Shown piece after piece: positions 56,401 to 63,069 of a stretch of DNA of 64,000 nt. The position numbers were made by a program, and so were the translations under genes. The stretch's first letter is position 1, and every line of letters starts with the position of its first letter. Where the stretch lies: NCBI GenBank assembly GCA_021018995.1, contig CM037585.1:125578831-125642830 (forward strand), given 5' to 3'. A model generated the notes under the pieces. That model had not been told where the DNA came from and did no database searches. It was given only the letters and a program-made list of their open reading frames with translations. Source of the stretch: Chloranthus sessilifolius (Eukaryota; Streptophyta; Magnoliopsida; Chloranthales; Chloranthaceae).

Positions 56401-58993
56401 TTATCAATATTGGGTGTGTAGGGTCATTTAATATAAAAGCTAATGAAGTCATTATTCTCATTATGCTAATTTTCTCCTAATCATCTTCTTCTTCTTCTCT
56501 CTCTCTCTCTACCCTAAACTTCTCTAAACTAAACCCTAAAACACAGTAACCAAACCCTAATCTCCTCCCTATTATCAACTCCAACTACCCTCTAATGGAA
56601 TTCCTTGAAGTTACACATCAATAACATAAAATAGAAAATGAAAATTTTCACCAAGATACCAATAGGAACAAGAGATTTTTTTGTCTGGAGAAAAGTCTCA
56701 ATCAAGTCTGATTACTAATTACTCAAGAAAGTTGGTTATATTACTCTAAGCTTCTAACCATTAGTCTTCATTCAAGGAATGAAATGAAATATCTGGATCA
56801 AGTTTGATTATTACTTACTCAAGACGGTTATATAATTTTAACCAATAGTCTTCATTCAAGGCATGAATTACTTATGGTCCTACTCATAACTTGCCAGTAC
56901 ACTTCTCTAGAGTCTGTTTTGAAAAGCAAGCCCACTTGACATTATTATGATATTAATGTAACATTTGGTTATAAACCTGAATGATGCCCCTATGTCTTAG
57001 ATTTTAGTAATTTAGCTTTCAAGAATATTACTATTACTATATGTAACATAATTTAAATAGTAAGCTGCATGTTTTCTAAGAACCGTCATAGAGATCTTCA
57101 GTCATTCACCATTCCTACATTAAGAAGGGATATAATATCGATCCCAGGTTAAAAGATCCTGCTGTGGAGCACATCTTTCTGGATCTTTTTACTTAATTAT
57201 AGTTCTAAAAAGAGGTGCAGAATACGCAACGGCATCCTCTATACATTCATTCAAAGTGTATCAAATAAAAAATGTATTTTAACGCATAATAGCACATAAA
57301 AGTAGGTATCCTTCCTGGCAAGCAAGAGTTGGAAGTTTGTTACAAGTAGCATTTACATGCTCAGAATCCTATAATTTCATCCCAACCAAGAACTTTTACC
57401 ATCTTCAAGATTGAATATTTGTTCGTACTTCTTACGCATGTTTTCTATAGTACAAAACCGCATTTTATCAGCATTATAATCTCAAATTGAAGAAATCTTT
57501 TAATATACTGTTCAGACTCCAATTTAATACACCAAAAATGATCCACATTATACTCGCATGAAGTAATTCAAGTATCCGCATAAGGCATAGATCAATTACA
57601 AATGAATTCAGAAAAATCTTAAAAAATACCCATAAAAGAAACACAGAAAAAGTAAAAGAAGAAGCAATCCCATCATAGAAGATCAATTACCTCGACCCGC
57701 CTCTGCACTTTGGCTTCTCCTTCAGCCTCGATACTGTCCAATTTCAGCAGCTCCCTCATTAGCAATTCAGTCAACACAGCAAACTCCTTCTCTGCAACCT
57801 TGGTGCCACCATACACAGCTGCCTTTAATGCAGAAACCTACAAATTCAATTAAAAAACATTTGAAAAATGCAGGGCCAAATGGGCTTGTTCTAACTTCTA
57901 ACTGATTAAAAGACTACATAAACACCTTCTCTGAGAGCTTATCGACCTCGACTCTGACACCGGCAATGGCATCACATGCCCTGGAGATGCCATTATCTTT
58001 CTTCATCTCCTCAAGCTTCCTTTCTTTGCTGGCAGGGTCCTCTAAGAGGACCACTTTGGACATGTCCTTGACACCCACCATGTGCAAACACTCTTCATCG
58101 TCTTTCTCTTTCCCTCTGAACAACAATCTCTGTTCTTGAGGCTCCAAACCAGTCTCCTGGGCAAGAACCCTCTTCAAATCCCCTTCAATGCTCATAAAAT
58201 ATATAGAAAAATTTAACAAAAGTGGCTTTCACATGAACATTCATAAATTAATTAAAAAACCCAAATGTGCAAACATAGTAAAAAAGAAAAAAAATTCATA
58301 GAACAACCAAATATTTAAAAAAAAGTATTTGTACCAATTTTATTTAGCACTGATAAAAGAAAAAAACCCATGAAAGATTACCAAAAACAGATTGAGCAGG
58401 AGCATTGATCTCAAAAATTTACCAAACGGGGCTTTAACATGAACACTCATTAAGAATTAAAATACCCAAATGTGCAAACACAGTAAAAAAGCGAAAAAAA
58501 ATCATAGAACTAACAATATTTATAGAAAAAAACTTGTATCAGTTTTATTTAGCAATTACTGATAAAAATAAACAAACCCATGAAAGATTACCTAAAGTAG
58601 ATTGAGCAGGAACATTGATCTCAAATATTTACCAAAAGATGCTTTAACATAAACATTCATTAATAAATTAAAATACCCAAATGTTCAAACACAGTAAAAA
58701 AGCAAAAAAACTTCATAGAACAAACAAATATTTAAAAAAAAAAAAGTATAACAATTTTATTTATCAATTACTGAAAAAAATAAACAAACCCACGAAAGAT
58801 TACCAAAAGTAGATTGAGCAGGAACATTGATGTCGTACTGATAAGAGCCATGAGAGACCTTGATCTTGATCAGGGGTCCTGAAGAGCCAACCCCATCATC
58901 TCTTTTCTGGACAAGCATACCTCCAGGTCTCAACTCCCAATCTATCTCTTCATTTGGACTCTCAGTAGCTCCTTTGGAGTTTGATTTTTTCAT
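19828..58993 (-). CDS. BAG: BAG-family molecular chaperone regulator (UBL + BAG), with a giant intron
   Basis: This encodes a co-chaperone that binds the ATPase domain of Hsp70 through its BAG domain and promotes nucleotide release. Plant BAG1-4 proteins act in stress tolerance and growth. Exons on the minus strand are 58993-58804, 58182-57926, 57837-57691 and 20025-19828, giving 263 aa, normal for plant BAG1-4. Intron phases are 1, 0 and 0, all GT..AG. The start is MKKSNSKGATESPNEE, followed by WELRPGGMLVQKR, a family signature. A ubiquitin-like domain spans about residues 42-115 (QEQRLLFRGKEKDD) and the BAG domain about 130-212. The last exon completes that domain (VRRVQNFVEILDVLKARNSNPF) and ends TTQWETF..KITHDWELFD. 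Frame and family sequence run on exactly across the 37.7-kb gap. A pyrimidine tract ending TTGCAG just before the start could mark an intron in the 5' UTR. Which BAG number it is needs a phylogeny. Confidence 0.88.
20092..21228. other. BAG intron 3, part next to the last exon
   Basis: AT-rich intron sequence without recognisable elements. It probably represents original intron sequence rather than inserted DNA. Confidence 0.35.
21229..21509. repeat. 132-bp tandem duplication with CT microsatellite
   Basis: The unit starting TAACAAAGGCCGGCTT at 21229 recurs at 21361 with few differences; both contain ACCACTACCTTCTCTCTC and CTATCGAACATCAT. The CT run in the second copy is longer. Open frames here are only by-products of the repeat. 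Confidence 0.85.
21650..24250 (+). mobile_element. Ty1/copia retrotransposon fossil
   Basis: Recognisable copia pol pieces occur in order: end of integrase (about 21900-22150), reverse transcriptase (about 22680-23400, with YKAHLDACGFTQTYGVDYH and MKYLGSLKYFLGLEIARF) and RNase H (about 23680-24019, with HCDNKAVEKIASDSVLHKRTKHI and ending KMGMFDVHAP). A purine tract and a probable 3' LTR (about 24029-24250, ending in CT-rich DNA) follow. The 5' part, with gag and the 5' LTR, was not found. It is broken many times and looks old. Confidence 0.85.
24580..24830 (+). pseudogene. RNase H-like fragment (LINE-type)
   Basis: The reading NICVESDSLLVVQGIL is typical of the plant RNase H domain found at the end of L1-type LINEs. 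It is a short, isolated piece with stops, between the copia fossil and the LINE below. Confidence 0.5.
24885..26080 (-). pseudogene. RTE-type LINE, reverse transcriptase 3' part
   Basis: On the minus strand the C-terminus is clear at 25183-24914: ITECRLRWFGHVHRRPEKD, VRRVELLQ and RRRGRPVKT, the usual end of plant RTE LINE proteins. Upstream pieces around 25930-25700 read EKAYD and then MYERVVTSVRT, CGETSEF and GSALGP, matching reverse transcriptase. Several stops and frameshifts separate them. The 5' part is missing, as is usual for LINE copies. Confidence 0.8.
26371..26393. repeat. (CT)n microsatellite
   Basis: A short perfect CT run close to the left edge of the next LTR. Confidence 0.8.
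26440..28330 (+). mobile_element. Ty1/copia fossil with 5' LTR
   Basis: A probable LTR lies at about 26440-26740 and ends in AACCCTAATC-rich DNA. An inverted relative is at 30928-31128. A gag start follows at about 27460 (MEDIKMNVNV, then TMVKFDGTNY), and an integrase end at about 28030-28210 (AVRCILIGYPTTQKGYKCYDP). Much of the element between and after these is missing. It is heavily broken. Confidence 0.75.
28430..29690 (+). pseudogene. L1-type LINE, 3' part (zf-RVT and RNase H)
   Basis: Readings such as RFRIRDGNPVKF (about 28480) and later a WVIWTERRSEW-type piece (about 29125) match the zinc-finger region after plant L1 reverse transcriptase. FCKPAEWG and EAKAF (about 29380-29430) and LQRQMVKQTHLQKE (about 29610) match the closing RNase H. 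Many stops and shifts are present. The reverse transcriptase itself is not visible. Confidence 0.65.
29700..30920. other. BAG intron 3 segment without recognisable elements
   Basis: AT-rich DNA. I see no LTR, TIR or coding domain; small open frames here show no family features. Confidence 0.35.
30928..31600 (-). mobile_element. Ty1/copia fossil, 3' end with LTR
   Basis: The LTR at 30928-31128 is an inverted match to that at 26440-26740 (GGGTTATGAGTTAGATGTACTCAT is shared in reverse). To its right on the minus strand is the RNase H end of copia pol, with DKRSTSGYCIFL, GNLVTQKSKKQ and SSAEGSIE (about 31545-31420). The rest is absent. It is broken. Confidence 0.75.
31600..32340. other. BAG intron 3 segment, probable LTR-type repeat
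   Basis: The stretch has the composition of LTR DNA, including a TTTAAATAGGC TATA-like site at 32297, but no coding domain or clear ends. ACAGATATAGAT near 31603 and 32678 may mark the edges of an insertion. Confidence 0.3.
32405..32590. repeat. CGATCGATTGA word cluster
   Basis: Several imperfect copies of TCGATCGATTGA, on both strands because the word is near-palindromic. They fall in a short open frame with no family features. Such clusters are seen in leader regions of plant repeats; the function here is unknown. Confidence 0.6.
32850..33075 (+). repeat. Polypyrimidine tract
   Basis: A long C/T-only region (CTCTTTCTCCC-like). It is low-complexity, and the frame across it is not a gene. 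Confidence 0.75.
33951..34140. repeat. GC-rich minisatellite
   Basis: Imperfect repeats of about 15 bp around CCCTGGCCGTGCCTG. It stands out by composition from the AT-rich neighbourhood. Confidence 0.7.
34160..34545. repeat. 110-bp tandem repeat, about 3.5 units
   Basis: The landmark TCATAATACGAGATC recurs at 34202, 34312 and 34422, and in altered form at 34532, so the period is exactly 110 bp. Each unit also has GTCAAATCCAACG and TTACATGTTG. Confidence 0.9.
35060..36450 (-). mobile_element. Ty1/copia retrotransposon fossil
   Basis: On the minus strand, a late integrase region (about 36240-36040) is followed by reverse transcriptase pieces: VVGCKWVFTVKYKPDGSIE at about 35930-35870 and then YDHTLFVQRV, LKGYLSRTFDIEDL and EGIALSQRKYT at 35541-35281. 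A short stretch around 35895-36000 is duplicated in tandem. It is broken; no LTR pair was recognised. Confidence 0.8.
36470..37256. other. BAG intron 3 segment
   Basis: No domain or terminal repeat recognised. TATTATCAAAACCAAACTTT near 36590 resembles a foldback MITE end but has no partner. Confidence 0.3.
37257..38477. repeat. Tandem duplication of an LTR with its flank
   Basis: Two direct copies, 37257-37897 and 37898-38477, each contain AAAATGCATGTTTTCAAAAC, an outside flank ending AATAC, a minus-strand LTR (37512-37877 and 38155-38454) and the first 20 bp of element interior. The second copy is shorter because of an internal loss. The unit spans the boundary between host DNA and retroelement, so it formed after insertion. 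Confidence 0.85.
40229..40352. repeat. Cluster of five short hairpins with covarying stems
   Basis: Five units of about 25 bp each have TCACCG or a variant, then a 5-bp stem, a loop and the matching stem: GGATG/CATCC, GAAGG/CCTTC, GGAGG/CCTCC, AGAGG/CCTCT and GGATG/CATCC. Stem bases change between units but stay paired. Confidence 0.75.
41280..41787. mobile_element. hAT-like foldback MITE, 'GGGCGGCCC' word type
   Basis: A 508-bp element begins CAGTGTTCTTAAAATCGC and ends GCGATTTTCAAAACATTG. The 8-bp flanks ATCCCCAC (41272-41279) and ATCCCTAC (41788-41795) differ at one base. The interior has an AT microsatellite (41369-41426), an A-rich region and a very GC-rich block of GGGCGGCCCAGG words. 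It is non-coding; the long frame through the GC block is low-complexity. Confidence 0.8.
41369..41426. repeat. (AT)n microsatellite
   Basis: About 28 perfect AT units inside the MITE at 41280-41787. Confidence 0.95.
44535..44755. repeat. Tandem duplication of about 107 bp within the gag-only element
   Basis: AAAACTTTACATGTAGTTTGC and AAAACTTTACATGCAGTTTGC start two neighbouring copies that both end near GATCCAGACTCT. Copy 2 of the element has only one such unit, near 49985-50090, so the duplication is private to copy 1. Confidence 0.7.
45771..46455. mobile_element. hAT-like foldback MITE, 'AAATTTCGG' word type, inside an LTR
   Basis: A 685-bp element begins CATGGATAAAAATTTC and ends GAGATTTTGGTCCATG, with the perfect 8-bp duplication GTTGGGAT (45763-45770 and 46456-46463). 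The interior repeats TTTTGGCCGAAATTT and GCCGGATTTTGTCG words. It interrupts the 5' LTR of the minus-strand gag-only element, so it is younger than that element. Confidence 0.88.
46665..47224. other. Spacer between the two head-to-head gag-only elements
   Basis: AT-rich sequence of 560 bp that probably represents original intron or older repeat DNA. No feature recognised. Confidence 0.35.
47452..48333. mobile_element. hAT-like foldback MITE, 'GAATCG/CGATT' word type, inside an LTR
   Basis: An 882-bp element begins CAAGGTTGTCAACT and ends AGTAGACAACCATG, interrupting the 5' LTR of the plus-strand gag-only element. The flanks ACCGTGAT (47444-47451) and ACCAGGAT (48334-48341) match at six of eight bases. 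Both ends are rich in AATCG and CGATT words; the middle is ordinary AT-rich sequence. Confidence 0.75.
51293..51521. mobile_element. hAT-like foldback MITE, 'TATCGG' word type, inside gag
   Basis: A 229-bp element begins CCTGGTTTAAAAT and ends ATTTTGAACCATG. The flanks ACTGCCAT (51285-51292) and ACTGCCAC (51522-51529) match at seven of eight bases. It sits within the zinc-knuckle region of the gag-only element; copy 1 lacks it. The words are ATACGTATCG and CCGATAC. Confidence 0.82.
52921..53478. repeat. 282-bp tandem duplication
   Basis: Units at 52921-53202 and 53203-53478 share GTTGATAACCAATG, AAGTGGCTGATATGGCCA and CACATCTAGGA landmarks and have diverged moderately. No function seen. Confidence 0.85.
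53571..56583 (+). mobile_element. Ty1/copia fossil with both LTRs and a shortened interior
   Basis: The 5' LTR is about 53571-53796 and the 3' LTR 56348-56583. The primer-binding site TTGGTATCAGAG at 53799-53810 is perfect, and a purine tract (GAATGAGGGGGAG) precedes the 3' LTR. The gag frame is open over 54423-54923 (166 aa; KLNFKKCLQWKQAIMLYFQG). A CCHC knuckle (CSHCGKVGHDRDQCFKLYG) lies near 55210, a protease active-site region near 55530, and the integrase start (HSDVWHPSPL) near 56135. Most of pol, including reverse transcriptase, is missing. The LTRs are still similar, so it is younger than the gag-only elements, but it is broken. Confidence 0.85.
56600..57690. other. BAG intron 3, part next to exon 3
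   Basis: AT-rich sequence without recognisable elements, probably original intron. Confidence 0.35.
58209..58834 (-). repeat. Tandem triplication across the BAG exon 1/intron 1 border
   Basis: Three units of about 210 bp have the landmark ATTGAGCAGG at 58391, 58601 and 58813 (plus strand). The copy at 58813 is the true end of exon 1 (INVPAQSTF and its GTAATC donor). The two intronic copies keep the same reading almost unchanged (INVPAQSTL and INAPAQSVF) and both retain a G|GTAATC donor. Confidence 0.9.
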
Positions 58994-59029
58994 TATTCTC
59001 ACCAACCCCAGAAGTAAAACAGAAGCCAA

Positions 59030-59887
59030 CCTGCAACCCCAAAAAGAGAATTAAAAAAAAAAAAGTTAGAAAGAGGAATTGTTTCTTAAGCAAGAAAGCA
59101 GAAAAAGGGTCTGTTTGTTTTTCACAGAAGGCAGGTTATAGTTGTGAGTTGTGCGTTGTGAGGTTGAAGTGGAGACTTGATGTAAAAAGACCATTATATG
59201 GAAAAGAGCGCAAAAAGCTAAACACAGGTAACAAAGAGGAAAATAACCTTTCCTTCGTTTCAGACCCGCAGTCCTCCGATTCTGGGGCACTCTATGATTG
59301 CGTATTTGACACTGAGTTGGAATTACGTATGTCGCCCGAGCAGGTATCTAAAAGCCGATACATATCCATATCAGCCGGATCCCAAGCCGATACGTATCCA
59401 CTATGTGCCAGATGTATCAGCAGGATTCCCAATGGCTCGAGCCGGGCCAGGTTCCGGCCGGGCCTTAAAACGAGTTGATTATAATCAACTTCTTGAAGCT
59501 AGCCCATATCCGTACCGATTACTAATTGGGCTGGGTCTGGCCAACCCATTTATAAATCGGGCTCATACCCGGGTCATGGCGGGATCGAGTCACACCGTGT
59601 TATGGGCTGCCCGACAATTTCTACATAAAACAACTCATTTGATGGAGTCAGGTTGAAGTCCGGTCAGGCTTAAAGAGGCTGATTTTGAATCAGGATTTTG
59701 GAACTAGTGTATACCCAGTCTGGTTTGCTAATCGGCTTCTTCGCACCAACTCATTTATGCATCGAGCCTACCCGACTTAGTTCATAGCCTATCGAGACCC
59801 AGCGTATTGGTAAAATAGACTGAGAGTAAAGTATCTTTTTTTTTTTTTAAATTAAAATATTAAAAAATACATATAAGTTAAAAGGAA
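59030..59887. other. Upstream region of the BAG gene
   Basis: The BAG promoter should lie here (minus strand). About 59340-59420 contains CCGATACATATC and GCCGATACGTATCC words of the TATCGG foldback family, but no ends could be set. I see no clear TATA box and no other gene. Confidence 0.4.
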
Positions 59888-60292
59888 ACGACTATTCTCA
59901 CCTGTTTTTAGAGTCATGACTACACAATTTTTCATAGACGAAAACCATTGACTGATTTGAATCATATGAAGGAGAATGTTTGTTGTTACAATCTTTCCTA
60001 CATTATCATAAGATCATGGGGCACCTATCGTACGGTCAGATGTTGATTCTACATGGCACGTATCCCTAAAAGTGAAGGTTGTCCTTTGCCCATGATCTGA
60101 GTCACTTTTGGGGATGTGTGATATGTGGAATCAACACCTGACAGTTTGATAGGTGCGACATGTTATTAAGATCTGTTTTTCAGAAGATTGTGACAAAAAA
60201 ACACTCTCCATCGTCTGATTCAAATCAATCAATGATTTTCATCCTTGAAATTCTGTGTGATCCTTACTTTGAAAACAAGTGAGAATAGTCGT
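59888..60292. mobile_element. MITE (family M, copy 4), most complete
   Basis: The ends are inverted over about 95 bp, from ACGACTATTCTCACCTGTTTT on the left to AAAACAAGTGAGAATAGTCGT on the right. They share the inner ACCATTGACTGATTTGAATC and GAAGGAGAATG-type sequence with the copies near 523 and 13240. No target duplication was recognised. It is non-coding. Confidence 0.75.
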
Positions 60293-61489
60293 ACCCAATT
60301 TAAAATAGTAAAATACATATGCCTAAAGGTATTTTTGGTATTAGGTTTGAATCATATCAGATACTTTAGGGCCAATATGACCCGCTATTTGACTATTTTG
60401 ACTCAATATTTGATCCTATATCGAATCGGAGTAATATCATATTGGCTGGAGGCTAACCCGATATATAGGCCGATTCGAATTGGATATGTCTAATATTTAA
60501 AATTGGGCTCGAGTGCTTGGCGACCCGATACTCAGACTACTTTTGTAAGCCTATGATGTATAAAATTTTAAGAATTAACTACCCACCGAGGTCCCAACTA
60601 TCCCCCTATTTACCCACCGGGGTCCTAACTTCATGAAACGACCTAGTAGGGTCTAAGACCCTCAAACTTTTCGGTTTGCGGGTTTTAACTTTAAACGAAA
60701 TGAGCACGTACGTAATGAAAGGAGAAAATTGCCAATATTTGAAAAAGAGGAAATGCCGAAAATGTCATTACTTAAAAACAGTGGAAATAACGAAAATGCC
60801 TTTCGTTTTAAAATAAGAAAACGAAGCGAGCATTCATTTTTTTTCCTCTTCATTTCAAACCCTCCTACCTGCTAAGCTAAGGTATTCACAGTCCCCGTCG
60901 GTTCTCGTCGCCGTTGAACAGAAAAGTTTGTCGTCGGCCATTGCAGAGGTGGAGTCTCAGTCTCCCTTTCACTCTTTGTCTTCTCCATTTTGCAGGTGGA
61001 GTTTTTTTTTTCCTTTTCGTAAAACTCTAATATTTAGGGTTTGAAGTTATGATTTTTGTGAGTTGGAATTGAAGTAGGGTTTTACCCTAAATCGGTATAA
61101 ATAGGGACATTATTTTTGTTATTTTTTTCAATTAAAAATTCGCATTGGGTAATCCACCCATTGCAAGCTCAATCTGTTTCTCGCCATCGATTGTTGTTAG
61201 AAAGAACTTTTGTTAGCTTTGGGTTCTTTTCCACAGTCTATGATTCTAGGTTAAGGTTTATGAGCTGGTTAAAATAAAAACTCACTATTTTTCTAGGGTT
61301 TTGATTCTCTATTCAAATGTTCTGCTATAATTATGTATAATAAATGTCGGGAGCTTATAAATGATAAGAATGTTGTTTTAATTATGTAAAATAAAGGTTT
61401 ATAAATTGCAAGAGTGTTTTTTGTGTTTCCATTAATTTTCTCTCTTCTTGATCATTAGAAAAACAGTTAAAAGATTTATTTATTATTTT
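60293..61489. other. Upstream DNA with a possible element leader
   Basis: TACCCACCGAGGTCCCAACT (about 60580) and its near-repeat at about 60613 lead into CGAAAATGCC-type sequence (about 60795) and GTCGTCGCCG-like DNA (60895-60935). A similar order of motifs is seen at 14100-14260, before the DUF1985-like gene, so this may be the leader of a related transposon. No coding region found. Confidence 0.35.
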
Positions 61490-62640
61490 ATGACTGAGTC
61501 TCTTATGAGTAATTTACTGACTCTTATAAGTCTAAGGATGACTCATGTGAGTCCAATAGGAGCCAAATCTAATAGTCAATGAGATAAGTCATGTTATTAT
61601 CTTATAACAGTGACGTATTAATATGCATTTTGCATGACTGGATCTGATATGAATCGTTTAATGACTCTTAGAAGTCATGTGAGTCATGTAGGCTCCAAAA
61701 TTGATACTCAGTCGCGGTAAAGTCATGTTATACTCATCAGAGCACTGAAAAATAAAGATTTTTCATGACTGGATCTCTTATGAGTCATTTAACGACTCTT
61801 ATAAGTCCAAGGATAACTCATGTGAGTCCTGTAGGATCCAAATCTGATAGTCAATGAGATCAGTCATGTTATACACTGATAATAGTGATGTACCAATAGA
61901 GATCTCACATGACTGGGTCACATAAGAGTCATTTACTAACTCTTATAAGTCAAAGAGAGACTTATGTGAGTCATGTAGGCTCCAAATCTGATAACCAATG
62001 ACATCAGTCAAGTTATAGTCTGATAACAATGATGTACCAATAAACAATTTTCATGACCGTGTCTCTTATGAGTCATTTACTGACTCTTATAAGTCCAATG
62101 ATGACTCATGTGAGTCCGGTAGAATCCAAATCTGATAGTCAATGAGATCAGTTATATTATAGTCTGATTACGGTGATGCACTAATATGCATTTTACATGA
62201 TTGAGTCTCATATGAGTAATTTAATGACTCTTATAAGTCCAAGGAAGGCTTATGTAAGTCTTGTAGGCTCCAAATCTGATAGTTAATGAGATCAGTCATA
62301 TTATGCACTGATAACAGTGATGTACCAATAGGGAGATCGGTGGACTGAGTCACATATGAGTCATTTACTGACTCTTATATGTCAAAAGAAAACTCATGTA
62401 AGTCATGTAGGCTCCAAATCTGATAGTCAATGACATCACTCAAGTTATAGTCTGATAATAGTGATGTACCAATAAGTATTTTTCATGGTTGGATCACATA
62501 TGAGTCATTTATTGACTCTTGTAAGTCCAAGTTATACTCATATGAGACATGTAGGCTCCAAATATAATAGTTAATGAAGTCAGTCATATTATAGTCTGAT
62601 AACAGTGATGTGCCAATAAACATTTTGCATGACTAGGTCT
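61490..62640. repeat. 144-bp satellite, eight units
   Basis: The landmark GACTCTTATAAGTC or a variant recurs with CTCTTA at 61521, 61665, 61796, 61940, 62084, 62228, 62372 and 62516. The spacing is 144 bp except for one step of 131 bp. Units contain the near-palindromes GACTCTTATAAGTC and GACTCATGTGAGTC and most contain TGAGTCA. No open frame crosses it. Confidence 0.92.
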
Positions 62641-63011
62641 CAAGTTTAATCATAGCCGATCCATTGGAAAAAATATATAAGGGTTTTTAGCATATACCCT
62701 ATGTTTTAGCATTATGTATAAATGTCACCTCTATTTAACTTATTTATAAATAACCCCATAATTTTTAGTTTTTTATTTAAATAATAGCTTGAATTAATGT
62801 TTTGTTAATTTCTATCTCTAGAAAATCAAAGTGCAATTATCAAGAAAGTGCAATTACCCAACACGAGAAAAAAAACTGTAGGTGATAATTACACTTTTTA
62901 ATTTTTTAGAGATGGCACATAACATAACAGTAAATGAAAACTTTATTTAAACATAAAATGCAAATTAGGGTATTATTTATAAATATTTAAAATCCATATT
63001 TTTTTGTCACA

Positions 63012-63069
<58 letters not shown>

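Larger units (their letters stand above)
20026..57690 (-). other. BAG intron 3, 37,665 bp
   Basis: The intron starts GTAATT at 57690 and ends CTGCACAG at 20026. It splits the BAG domain near residue 198/199. The contents are mostly transposable elements in both directions, listed separately. I found no intact host gene nested in it. Without splicing, translation would run on for only a few codons (VIDLL) and stop, giving a protein that lacks the end of the BAG domain. Confidence 0.8.

Noticed and set aside
20026-57690. Nested host genes inside the BAG intron
   Set aside because: Every frame with recognisable domains belongs to copia, gag-only LTR or LINE families; the rest show no family features.
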